Of a stretch of 64,000 bases of DNA, positions 43,076 to 52,900 are shown one piece after another. Source of the stretch: Leptolyngbya sp. SIOISBB (GTDB lineage: Bacteria > Cyanobacteriota > Cyanobacteriia > Phormidesmidales > Phormidesmidaceae). Below the pieces are notes generated by a model. That model ran no database searches, was not told where the DNA came from, and saw nothing but the letters and a program-made list of their open reading frames with translations. The position numbers and the translations under genes were made by a program. Where the stretch lies: NCBI GenBank assembly GCA_010671905.1, contig JAAHII010000001.1:3534001-3598000 (forward strand). Reading direction: 5' to 3'. Position 1 is the first letter of the stretch. Every line of letters starts with the position of its first letter.

Positions 43076-44169
43076 TTAGTGAGCACCCAATCGGCGATCG
43101 CCAGCCTCAATCGCAGAATTAGCCAGCCTCACCATAAATGGCTGACGAGAAATACCCGATATAGAGTATCGAACTCCCTGATAATCCCAGGTCAAGGAAG
43201 AGGTGCAGTACGGGCCGCAACTTGTGTGAAAAGTGCCCATCACACCCCTCGCTAGCTCAACTTCTCGCCAGGTATCTCTAGGGTTAATGTGGCGTTCAAA
43301 ATCATCAAGTGCATACTGCGGTAAGTGCTCAATTGCCCTAGCAGAAAACCTGGCTAAGCTTCTAGGGGTAGCATGAGAAGCACATGGTGGCCCATGCTCA
43401 AATACATATCCATAACCATCAGAATGTATGTCAGCACATAGACCGTACTCTTGTATCCAGGTACTCAACAAAGAACTCTTAGGCGTTTCACCCGGAATGA
43501 GAATTGGTATCTTCACCTTGCCTTCTAGTTGAGCTAGCACCTCATCCACTGGATAAGAAACTGTTCCGTCTATATCTATCAAGTGATTTTGTGAGAAAAA
43601 TGGGCGTACTGTTTGCACGTATTGCCGCCACCGTTGAATCTTTTCATTAGTGTCGATATTGAGTACTGGGATCTCATCATCCCTGGCGTAGGGATTTTCT
43701 CGCGATTCATCCGGCTGAATATTGCCAAAGCTAACTTCGGTTCGCTCGGTTCGCTTAGGGCCGTAGGCAGTGACAATTGTTTGAGCAAGAGCACAACTAA
43801 TATCAAACCGGCCCATGTAGACATTGCCGTTAGCGGCTTCATAATCCCATCAAAAGCCTTCAATAGCGCCGTCTTGTTGGCAGTAATGATGAGACACTTC
43901 CAGCATTTTGGCAACGTGGACATCGTATCGCCGCAGGATACCCCCATATGCCGAACGAGTCGTGTCTTGATCGGGCACTGTCAGTACTATGGGTTGCCAC
44001 GGCTGTTCATAGGGGAAAATAAATTCCACCAGCGCAGCTGAGTGATGGGCAAGTCTGGCGAGCTGGTCGGTAACGGCTGAGCCGTTGCCCGATTGACTTC
44101 AGATGAACCTGCTACTAAAACAGTTGCCGTTATAGCGACCAAAAGCCGCTGTAGGTTAAATTTTGCCAT
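43076..44169 (-). pseudogene. secreted or periplasmic protein of unknown function, disrupted
   Basis: ATG 44169 opens a signal peptide (LQRLLVAITATVLVAGSS... then RATAQP) in a frame that ends early at 43987. With a one-base shift near 44026-44030 it continues VEFIFPYEQPWQPIVLTVPD, TRSAYGGILRRYDVHVAKML, CQQDGAIEGF. A TGA at 43850-43852 follows, and then in the same frame WDYEAANGNVYMGRFDISCA and 230 further residues to 43076. Both halves read as one protein of about 360 residues with several Cys, so I call one broken gene. No family is recognised. The 3' part alone (43816-43076) is an open frame. Confidence 0.6.
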
Positions 44170-44219
44170 GCCTCAAAATCAAATTTGATTCGGTTCAGCA
44201 CGTCAGAACAAATGGCCCA

Positions 44220-45737
44220 CTAATGCCAGTGGGCGGGGGTGCGACCATACAAACGCGTCAGCTCCCGCAAACGCTCCCTCAGTTCCCCAGTGAGCATCTC
44301 AGAGCGATAGCGCCAGGCCCAGTTGCCATCCGCCTTACCAGGTGAATTCATGCGAGCAAAGCTGCCCAAACCCAACAGATCTTGTAGTGGGATGATCGCC
44401 TGATTAGCCGTTGAACTCAGGGCCAGTCGGATCATGCTCCAATGAATGCCATCGGCATGGAGCCCCCCGATGTAGCGCAGCACGCGATCGCGTTCATATT
44501 CCGACGCTTTATCAAACCAGCCAACGGTCGTGTCATTGTCGTGGGTGCCAGTGTAAACCAGGCAATTTTGAACATGGTAGTTGAAGGGTAAGTAGGGGTT
44601 AGTGTGATCGCCCCCAAACGCAAACTGCAGAATCTTCATGCCGGGAAAGCCAAACTGATCGCGCAGCGCTTCCACCTCTGGCGTAATCACTCCCAAGTCT
44701 TCTGCCAAAATCGGGAGGCTACCAAATTCTGCTTTCACCGTATTGAAAAATGCTTCTCCCGGCGCTTCCACCCATTCACCGTTCAGGGCTGTCTTCTCCC
44801 CTTCTGGTACGGCCCAATAGGCTTCAAAGCCGCGAAAGTGATCAATGCGCGTTAGATCCACATATTCCAGCAATGACTTGACTCGTTGTAACCACCACCG
44901 AAAGCCTTGCTTTTGGATAATTTCCCAGTTATAGGTGGGGTTGCCCCACAGCTGCCCCGTTTCGCTAAAGTAGTCCGGCGGTACCCCTGCCATCTCAGAC
45001 GGTTCCAGCGTTTCTTGATCAATCATAAAGTTGTCAGGAAACGCCCACACATCCACACTGTCGTGAGCGACGTAAATCGGCATATCGCCCACGATTTGAA
45101 TGTGGCGCTCGTTGGCATAGGCTTTCAGGGCTTTCCACTGCCGGGTAAATTCAAACTGGAAGTACTTGTGATAAGCGATCGCAGTTGAGAGTTTTGCATG
45201 CCACGTGGCCATCGCGGGTGCTTCGCGGCGGGCCAGAGCATCTTCCCACTGGTGCCAACTGGCTCCACCGTGAGCCCGTTTCAGTGCCATAAAAAAGGCG
45301 TAATCATCCAGCCAAAAAGCATGTTCCTGGCAAAAGGCTTCATACTCAGTGCGGCTCTCATCGTCAGCCTGGGCGTTAAAGGTTTCTGCGGCTTTTTCCA
45401 GCAGTTTGAGCTTCGTTGGCAAAACCCCACCAAAGTCCACTTCGTCATCGGGAAAATGGGGAAATTCGTCTAAATCTGATTGCTCTAACAGACCATGATC
45501 GCGCAGCTTCTCCAAGCTAATTAGCAAATGGTTGCCAGCCATTGCCGAGTAAGACATATAGGGCGAGTTGCCATGCCCAGTCGGCCCTAGCGGTAATACC
45601 TGCCAGAGCTGTTGCCCAGTTTCCGTCAAAAAGTCGATAAATTCATAAGCAACCGGACCGAGGTCACCCATCCCAAATCGTCCTGGAAACGACGTAGGAT
45701 GCAACAGAATGCCACTCGCTCGTTGAAAAGGCATCAT
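44220..45737 (-). CDS. malQ: 4-alpha-glucanotransferase (amylomaltase)
   Basis: MalQ is a GH77 enzyme that moves alpha-1,4-glucan segments between maltodextrins, part of glycogen turnover. It is 505 residues. Motifs are GRFGMGDLGPVAYEFIDFL, LPLGPTGHGNSPY, the nucleophile region LTRIDHFRGFEAYW, the acid/base region LAEDLGVITPEV and GTHDNDTTVGWF. A usual single-copy cyanobacterial gene, complete. Confidence 0.95.
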   Translation of the reverse strand: MMPFQRASGILLHPTSFPGRFGMGDLGPVAYEFIDFLTETGQQLWQVLPLGPTGHGNSPYMSYSAMAGNHLLISLEKLRDHGLLEQSDLDEFPHFPDDEVDFGGVLPTKLKLLEKAAETFNAQADDESRTEYEAFCQEHAFWLDDYAFFMALKRAHGGASWHQWEDALARREAPAMATWHAKLSTAIAYHKYFQFEFTRQWKALKAYANERHIQIVGDMPIYVAHDSVDVWAFPDNFMIDQETLEPSEMAGVPPDYFSETGQLWGNPTYNWEIIQKQGFRWWLQRVKSLLEYVDLTRIDHFRGFEAYWAVPEGEKTALNGEWVEAPGEAFFNTVKAEFGSLPILAEDLGVITPEVEALRDQFGFPGMKILQFAFGGDHTNPYLPFNYHVQNCLVYTGTHDNDTTVGWFDKASEYERDRVLRYIGGLHADGIHWSMIRLALSSTANQAIIPLQDLLGLGSFARMNSPGKADGNWAWRYRSEMLTGELRERLRELTRLYGRTPAHWH

Positions 45738-45922
45738 TTCGTCTATAACGTCCCACTGACTTTAGCATGGCAATTATGGCGAATAACCCGACAGCCGATA
45801 GAGTTTTGTCGTTTCTAAAAATGCCGGGTAGCCCTTAGCAAAATGATGAAGAATTGACGAAGCTAAGAACCGCGATCCTCTAAGGTAAAGCTGCACACAA
45901 TTCACTAAATTTTGAGCTGACT

Positions 45923-46351
45923 GTGACCTATCGCAATCCGGCCCCAACAGTAGACATCATTATTGAAATGCGCGATCGCCCCCATCGCCCCATCGTGCTG
46001 ATTGAACGGCGCAACGAACCTTTTGGGTGGGCCATTCCTGGCGGCTTTGTCGACTATGGCGAATTAGTAGAAACTGCCGCGATTCGTGAAGCACAGGAAG
46101 AAACCCGGCTGGCCGTCACTCTGATAGAGCAGTTCCACGTTTATTCCGACCCGCATCGTGACCCGCGCAAACATACAATTAGTATTGTCTTCCTCGCCTA
46201 CGCTACCGGCACGCCCGTTGCTGACGACGACGCCAAAGATATTGCCCTCTTTGCCCCGTGGGAAGTCCCCAACCAGCTTTGTTTTGACCACGATCGCATC
46301 CTGCAAGACTACTGGCAATATCGACATTATGGGCAGCGACCGAAACTTTAG
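45923..46351 (+). CDS. Nudix hydrolase
   Basis: This is a 142-residue pyrophosphohydrolase with a full Nudix box, [20 protein letters not shown] followed by ETRL (GX5EX7REUXEEXGU form). The substrate is unknown; ADP-ribose or an oxidised nucleotide are typical of such short forms. The start is GTG 45923, with no nearer ATG before the conserved N-terminal strand. Confidence 0.85.
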   Translation: MTYRNPAPTVDIIIEMRDRPHRPIVLIERRNEPFGWAIPGGFVDYGELVETAAIREAQEETRLAVTLIEQFHVYSDPHRDPRKHTISIVFLAYATGTPVADDDAKDIALFAPWEVPNQLCFDHDRILQDYWQYRHYGQRPKL

Positions 46352-46530
46352 GGAATAGGGAACAGGGAACAGACAATAGACGTGTAATTCCCCCACTAAT
46401 CTTGTCTACTCCACCCACCTCATCTACTTAACTTGCTCCATCACGCCAAAACTTCATCACCAGCTTCACCGACCTCATCCACTCCACCCCCTCTACTACC
46501 CTTACACCCTGCTACCCTCACACCCCTCTC
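46345..46530. repeat. low-complexity intergenic repeats
   Basis: GGGAATAGGGAACAGGGAAC units lie just after the Nudix stop (46350-46375). A pyrimidine-rich ACCCCCTCTACTACCCTTAC-type tract follows to 46530. These are the complements of the tracts near 9.8 and 11.3 kb. Confidence 0.45.
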
Positions 46531-46578
46531 CCTGCAATAATAGAGGCCGTCATTCACTGATAAAAGAACCCGAATTCT

Positions 46579-46969
46579 ATGGATCGCCAAATCGTTCAAA
46601 CCGATCATGCTCCCGCCCCTGTCGGCCCCTACAACCAAGCGATTGTTGCCACCGGCTCCATGATGTTTGTCTCCGGGCAAATTCCCCTCGACCCACAAAC
46701 TGGGGGCCTTAGTGGGTGGCGATGACATTGTGGCTCAGACCGAGCAGGCGATCGCAAATCTCAAGGCCATCCTCGCGGCGGGCGGTGCCACACTAGATAA
46801 CGTTGTCAAAACGTCGGTCTTTCTGAAAGACATGAACGACTTTGCCACTATGAACGCGACCTACGCTAAGCACTTTGGCGAAGACAACGCCCCCGCTCGC
46901 GCCTGTGTCGAAGTCGCCCGCTTACCCAAGGATGTGCGGGTCGAGATTGAATGTATTGCAGTGATTTGA
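46579..46969 (+). pseudogene. ridA: RidA-family enamine/imine deaminase, one-base frameshift
   Basis: RidA removes reactive 2-aminoacrylate-type enamines. ATG 46579 reads [40 protein letters not shown], then the frame breaks at the G-run 46702-46706. Removing one G gives [20 protein letters not shown] and the rest of a normal 129-residue RidA with NYxxxVFLKDM-like [11 protein letters not shown] and [11 protein letters not shown]. Uncorrected, an internal frame from 46667 to 46969 would be annotated. The defect is probably a homopolymer error. Confidence 0.85.
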
Positions 46970-46985
46970 AACCCTAGGGGGATAA

Positions 46986-47372
46986 ATGGCGATCGCGCGA
47001 CTGATGACCAATATTTGCTCACAAGATCTGGCCGCCAGTCGAAATTTCTATCAAGACCTGCTAGGTCTTACTGTCACCTTCGACAGCGATTGGTTTGTCC
47101 AACTGGCGTTTCCTGGCAATGCCAATTTGGAACTCGGGATCATTCAGCAAGATCATGAACTGATACCCTCAGAGTTTCACGCGGCACCCCAGGGTTGCTA
47201 TCTCACCTTTGTGGTTAACGATGTGGATGCTGTCTACGATCGCGCCCAATCCATGAACCTTGAAGTGCTGCAAGCACCCAAAGATGAGTTCTACGGTCAG
47301 CGACGATTGCTGCTCACCGACCCCAACGGTTTGCTGATCGATATTTCCAGTCCAACTAGTGCCAGCAGCTAA
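46986..47372 (+). CDS. VOC-family (glyoxalase/bleomycin-resistance fold) protein
   Basis: This is a 128-residue vicinal-oxygen-chelate protein with two beta-alpha-beta-beta-beta units: LMTNICSQDLAASRNFYQDL and LGLTV at the start, YLTFVVNDVDAVYDRAQSMN, LLLTDPNGLLIDIS at the end. Only some metal-ligand positions are preserved (E near LELGI), so the enzyme activity is uncertain. It follows ridA by 16 bases and may be co-transcribed. Confidence 0.8.
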   Translation: MAIARLMTNICSQDLAASRNFYQDLLGLTVTFDSDWFVQLAFPGNANLELGIIQQDHELIPSEFHAAPQGCYLTFVVNDVDAVYDRAQSMNLEVLQAPKDEFYGQRRLLLTDPNGLLIDISSPTSASS

Positions 47373-47414
47373 ACCAGTGTAGAGTCACCACCCTCATCGC
47401 CACCGTACCAACCT

Positions 47415-47813
47415 CTACTCGACCACGGCCTCCTCTTGACCTTGGCAGTCCGGGCAAAGGCCAAAGAATTCTAACGTGTGATAGTAAATGCGGAACTTAT
47501 GATGCTGTTGCAGTTCCTGTTCCAAATTATGCACCGGGCACTCCTCAATCGAAATGCTGCCGCCGCAGCGCAAACAGGTCAGGTGATGGCGATCTTCTTG
47601 AGGTAGGCTGTAAAGCGATTCGCCACTGGGCAGAGTTCTAACTTGCACCAACCCATCTAACTTCAAGGCATCCAGAGATCGATAAACAGTTGCTAGACCA
47701 ATACTGTATTCATGATTCCGCAGTTCCATATGTAAGTCTTGGGCTGAGGTAGGTTGAGTCAGCCCTTTCATCACTTTGAGAATGCGTTCTTGACTGCGAG
47801 TGCGTCCGTTCAT
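47415..47813 (-). CDS. zur: zinc uptake regulator Zur (FurB)
   Basis: This is a Fur-family repressor that senses zinc. It is 132 residues from ATG 47813 (MNGRTRSQERILKVMKGLTQ). It has the recognition-helix region YSIGLATVYRSLDALKLDGL, zinc site LTCLRCGGSISIEECPV, then YYHTLEFFGLCPDCQ. This is the typical cyanobacterial Zur/FurB layout and is closer to it than the Fur protein at 16369. It probably acts on the Zur boxes at 3205 and 16284, though it lies 31-44 kb away. Confidence 0.88.
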   Translation of the reverse strand: MNGRTRSQERILKVMKGLTQPTSAQDLHMELRNHEYSIGLATVYRSLDALKLDGLVQVRTLPSGESLYSLPQEDRHHLTCLRCGGSISIEECPVHNLEQELQQHHKFRIYYHTLEFFGLCPDCQGQEEAVVE

Positions 47814-47895
47814 TAGCCTTAGCAACAGCTTTTTTACCAGCTTAGTGCAGAGCGGGATACGGTAGGATAATGGGGCTTTTTAAGAGGCGATCGCG

Positions 47896-48171
47896 ATGTC
47901 GACCTACCAAGCTCAAATCTATGTCACGCTGCGTCCCTCTGTCCTTGACCCAGCCGGTACAGCCGTACAATCAGGCTTGCACCACATGGGTTTTGATGGC
48001 ATCGAGCAGGTGAGAATTGGCAAATATATCCAAGTCACCCTCACAGCAGAAACCGAAGACAGCGCTCGTCAACAGCTAGACCAGATGTGCGATCAACTGC
48101 TGACCAATCCGGTAATTGAGAATTATCACTTTGACCTTGAGGTCAAGACACCCACAGGCACCCCCGCTTAA
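47896..48171 (+). CDS. purS: phosphoribosylformylglycinamidine synthase subunit PurS
   Basis: This is the small subunit of the three-part FGAM synthase in purine synthesis, 91 residues. It has TYQAQIYVTLRPSVLDPAGT, AVQSGLHHMGFDGIEQVRIG and KYIQVTLTAETEDSARQQLD. It lies 32 bases upstream of purQ as usual. Confidence 0.93.
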   Translation: MSTYQAQIYVTLRPSVLDPAGTAVQSGLHHMGFDGIEQVRIGKYIQVTLTAETEDSARQQLDQMCDQLLTNPVIENYHFDLEVKTPTGTPA

Positions 48172-48203
48172 TTTTGTGATCCCAAGTTTGGAAATCGACT
48201 GTC

Positions 48204-48902
48204 ATGAACGTTAGCGTTATTGTCTTTCCAGGAGCGAATTGCGATCGCGATGCGGCCTACGTCACCCGCGACCTACTGGGCCAACCGACCCAAATGATTT
48301 GGCATGAAGACAGTGACCTGCAAAAAGCCGATCTCGTGATTGTGCCGGGAGGTTTTAGCTATGGTGACTATTTGCGATGTGGCGCGATCGCCCGTTTTTC
48401 TCCAGCGCTGCAAGCCACTGTTGAGCATGCCAATCGCGGCGGCTTAGTGCTCGGCATTTGCAATGGGTTTCAGATTTTGACGGAAGCGGGACTGCTACCT
48501 GGGGCTCTCGTACGCAATCGAGATTTGCACTTTATTTGCGATCGTGTGCCCCTCCGAGTTGAGCGTACTGACCTTGTGTGGACTCGCGATTACCATCCTG
48601 GCAATATCATTACGCTGCCGATTGCTCACGGTGAAGGCTGCTACTATGCCGACGCCGACACCCTACAATCGCTAGAAGATCATGGGCAAGTCGTCTTTCG
48701 ATATTGCCATACAACGGGGGAAACCACCTCGGCCAGCAATCCCAACGGTTCCTTAAACAATATTGCCGGTATTTGCAATCGCACAGGCAACATCCTGGGG
48801 ATGATGCCTCACCCCGAAAGAGCCTCCGATGCCCTTTTAACGAGCACCGATGGTTTAAGCCTGTTCAAAAGTGTCATCACCGCTCAGCTTCAAAACGCCT
48901 AA
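48204..48902 (+). CDS. purQ: phosphoribosylformylglycinamidine synthase subunit PurQ (glutaminase)
   Basis: This is the glutamine amidotransferase subunit that supplies ammonia to FGAM synthase in purine synthesis. It is 232 residues, with VIVFPGANCDRDAAYV, the nucleophile loop GGLVLGICNGFQILTEAGLL (Cys in GICNG) and MMPHPERA with the catalytic His. It is complete. The ATG has no strong ribosome site and may be coupled to purS. Confidence 0.95.
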   Translation: MNVSVIVFPGANCDRDAAYVTRDLLGQPTQMIWHEDSDLQKADLVIVPGGFSYGDYLRCGAIARFSPALQATVEHANRGGLVLGICNGFQILTEAGLLPGALVRNRDLHFICDRVPLRVERTDLVWTRDYHPGNIITLPIAHGEGCYYADADTLQSLEDHGQVVFRYCHTTGETTSASNPNGSLNNIAGICNRTGNILGMMPHPERASDALLTSTDGLSLFKSVITAQLQNA

Positions 48903-49954
48903 CGCCTCAATTCAGAGATTCTCGCAATTGAATCGCCATAGCAAACGGTGATTTGCCTATACAAGGCATGATCATCTGGGTATCGCCAGCCGTAGTTTGG
49001 CCAGATCACCCTAAATGAGGGAAACTCCTCTCTGGCATGCATTTCAATTCCGACTTCCGACTTCCGACTTCCGACTTCTGCTGCTCTATCTCTTGAGGCA
49101 GACCTCTTAATTTATGCATTCTGGCTCCCAGCAAGAACTCAGAGATGCAGACCTGTTGGCTCAACGTATGTGGTCAAACCATCCAGCCTCACTTGCATTG
49201 AGTAATCAAGACGTCAGTCAATACTTTTGAATTTTCGATGACTGGCTCTCATGAGCGATCGTAGCTGCGGCCAACACGAGCCCTCTTCAGCAACAGCAGT
49301 CAACCGCAAGCGAACATCGGAAGACACCAACAGCAAAGTCTCCACCGCACTCCAGCTTGCGCCCCCTCACTCACGTAGCCGCTAACCACTAGAAACAGTA
49401 ACTTGTCTTAACCCTTGGCATCCAATCAAGTTGGGATGCATCTTGCCAGAGTGCAAACGCAAATTCGACTCTTTACACAACCACAACTTTTAGTAGTCCC
49501 AAAAGGCTGACCGTTTCTCCAAGCGTAGCTGCGCGACATTGTTGCCTCTTCTCCAAGAGCACAACTCCCGCAGTCAGACCGCCACAGCACATTGCCAAGA
49601 AATGCTGCACACGATTTTCACGTATTTGAAGCTGCCACATCATCAGCCATTCAAACAGTGCCGTTTCAGTATATGCACTTAAGTGGTTTATCGCAAATTG
49701 CGGCAATCCCCAGCCAGCCATCTTCAATAAGAACAATTAATTTCAGTAAAAACACTGATCTAAATACCGGTTGTTGAGCCTTTATAAAACATTGTCTAGT
49801 GACCTTGGCTTAAAGATTCGTACGTATATATCGTCTAGTACCAGGGTTCGTGTATAAAAAAATACTTTTGTATTTCATGCTTATTTTGGTGTCATCTATC
49901 TCAGCGTCCACATGGCTTCCCTTTGGCCATCAGACTTAATTCGGAATTCTACCC
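48903..49954. other. 1-kb intergenic region
   Basis: There is no convincing gene in this long spacer between purQ and the giant metalloprotease gene. It contains copy 3 of the family 2 repeat (48988-49081, ending in tandem GACTTCC units). The 49473-49736 minus frame has no protein-like features. The last 150 bases probably hold the promoter of the downstream gene. Confidence 0.45.
48988..49081. repeat. dispersed intergenic repeat, family 2, copy 3
   Basis: It begins GCCAGCCGTAGTTTGGCCAG and ends CGACTTCCGACTTCTGCT, aligning end to end with the copies at 9893 and 24062 (AGATCACCCT against AGATCGCCCT, GGCATGCATTTCAA against AGCAGGCATTTCAA). Confidence 0.55.
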
Positions 49955-52900
49955 ATGCAATTCAATTTCACCTTTGATGCAAATGTCAGTCTGGAGCAGC
50001 GTGTCGGCTTCGAAATGGCTGCGGCTATTTTTGAACAGTTGCTCAACGACGACGTCACCGTCAACTTGCGCATCGGTGCCACCAATGAATTGGGCGAAAA
50101 TGGCCAAGCCGTCGGTGGCGCTATCCCCATCTTTCACGACACCCACTACGGCACCTATCAAGAATATTTAGCTCAAGACGCGACCACCGCCGAAGACCAA
50201 CAGGTGATCGATGCCCTCCAAGCAGGCAACACCGTCGATGTCACTGTCAATGGCGAAGTCGTCGATGGCAACACAGAGCTGATGCTCACCCGCGCCCAAG
50301 CCAAAGCCCTCGGCATGGAAGACGCTCTGGTACTCGAAGATGGCAGCACCTGGGATAGAGACGTTCTGGCGAATCCCGATGGCCTTGACGGTTACATCCT
50401 GGTCAACAACAGCTACGATTGGCACTATGACCTCACTCGGGCAGCCGATGCCCCCGCAGGCACCCTCGACTTCCTGACCATGGCTCTCCACGAAATTGGC
50501 CATAGTCTTGGCTTCGTCAGTGGCCTCGATGGGCTCATCGAAACCTTCACGATGCATTCCGGTGAGCAACGCACGGAAGGTATTACTAGTCTGGATTTGA
50601 TGCGCCATGGCGATGCTGACGGCATCAGTGACCTCACCTTCGGAGATGCAGCGTATTTCTCTATCGATGGCGGTCAAACTAGCCTGGCCGAATTCGAAGA
50701 AGGCAATGAATATCAGGCCAGTCACTGGCAACGCTACCAAGATGCTTTAGGCATCATGGACCCCACCCTGGGATACCAAGAACGCACCGATATTTCTCAG
50801 CTCGATTTAACTGCCTTTGATGCGATCGGCTGGGATGTGGACTATGACGCCCTGGCCAATGGCCTCGACCTGGATGACCTCTACACCGAAGCCCAACAAA
50901 GCGTTGCTGAAACTTTTGGTGTCGATGTCGCAGCGGTAGAAGCGGCTTTGACCACCGGTGAAGACTGGCAAAGCCTTGGTTACGAAGCCTGGTTCAACAC
51001 CTTTAAAGACCAAATTATGGAACAGGGTTGGGGCACTTGGTTCCAAGGGTTTGAGAATCAGATACTGGAGCAGGGTTGGGGCACCTGGTTTCAAGAATTT
51101 CAAGACCAGCTTTTAGAACAAGGCTGGGGTACTTGGTTCCAAGATTTCGAAGCCGAGATGCTTGAACAGGGTTGGGGCACTTGGTTCCAGGATATTGAGG
51201 AGCAGATGTTGGAGCAAGGCTGGGGCACTTGGTTCCAGGCTTTTGAGGAGCAGATTTTCCAGCAGATGTGGGGCACCTGGTTCCAGAGTTTTGAAGAGCA
51301 GTTGCTAAATCAATTGTGGGGTACCTGGTTTCAAGATTTTGAAGCTCAAGTCTTAGAGCAGGGATGGGGCACTTGGTTCCAGAACTTCGAGAACCAAATC
51401 CTAGAGCAAGGCTGGGGCACTTGGTTCCAGAATTTTGAGGGGGAGATGCTGAATCAAAGCTGGGGCACTTGGTTCCAAAGTTTTGATGGCGAAACCCTTA
51501 ATCAGAGTTGGGGCACTTGGTTCCAGAGTTTTGATGCCCAGATTCTGGAACAGGGCTGGGGCACTTGGTTTCAGGAATTTGAATCCCAGACCTTGGAGCA
51601 GGGCTGGGGCACTTGGTTCCAGGAGCAAGAAACTCAACTGTTAGAACAGGGCTGGGGCACTTGGTTCCAACAAGTTGATAATCAACTCCTCGAACAAGGC
51701 TGGGGTACTTGGTTCCAAAAGTTTGAGACTCAGTTCCTAGAGCAGGGCTGGGGCACGTGGTTTCAGCAAATTGAGGGGCAGATCGATACCCTCGATCAAA
51801 CCGTTAATCAAACTGAGATCACGGGGAATGCGGCGATCGCTGGCGGCGCAGCCGATGACATTCTGGCTGGGGGCAATCTCCATGACTTCATCAATGGGGT
51901 GGGTGGAGATGATCTGATTGATGGTAAAGGCGGCGATGATGTCGTCTTCGGCGGTGATGGCAATGACATCGCCTATGGCTGGACAGGGGAAGATACCATT
52001 TTCGGCGGCGATGGCGACGATTTCATGGCTGGTGAAAATGACAATGACCATCTCTACGGCGAAGCCGGTCACGACATCATGGCCGGGGGGCGTGGTGATG
52101 ACTATGTCGATGGCGGCGAAGGCCGCGATGCTATCAAAGGCGATACCGGTAACGATGTCCTGAATGGGGGCGATGGTGAAGACTTGGTCGACGGCGGGAG
52201 TGGCGCTGACCTGGTGATCGGGGGAGCCGGTCAAGACACAGTCGAAGGGGGCATGGGAGATGACATCCTCTATGGCGACGATTACTTTGTGCCCGTTACC
52301 AGCAACTCAAACGAACTCGATACACCAGCCACTACGGACCCGACCATCAGCGCCGATCAGGCTTTAGCAGATCTCGGTTTCGCCATGCGCCTCGAAGCCG
52401 AGGACATGAAGCTGAGAAATTATAAGGTAGATGATCAAGCTGGCGCTTCAGGCGGCAACGTCATTAAAACCCAAGGCCAAGGCCGAGCTGAAACCACCTT
52501 TAATGGCCCCAGTGGCACCTATGACCTGATCGTCGGATATGAAGATCAGGCCGGGGGGGCCGCCGAGATCACCCTCGAAGTGAAGGGCAAAGGACCGAAG
52601 CAAAAATACACCTGGCAATTGGATGGCAACGCTGGCGCCGGGACCCATATCTTGAATGGCATCACCTTGGAAGCCGGTGACGAAATCACTCTGAAGGGTG
52701 CATCCGACGGCGACACCGACTTAGCTCTCCTCGATTATTTAGATATTGTCACCCCGGACTCAACTACAGGGAGTGGGACCGGCACCGCTACACCCCCTGT
52801 ATACGAGTTTGTGGCGGGCAACGACGGTCAGCAAGCCGATATCCGCATCGAAGCGGAAGATATGGTGCTGGGAGGCAGCTATACCCAATTCGATAGTATC

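Noticed and set aside
49473-49736. 87-residue minus-strand frame in the 1-kb spacer after purQ
   Set aside because: No ribosome site, no conserved-looking segments and no operon context.
51000-51800. CRISPR array
   Set aside because: The regular 48-base repeats encode an unbroken protein repeat without spacers of unrelated sequence, so they are coding repeats. No CRISPR array is seen elsewhere in the window.
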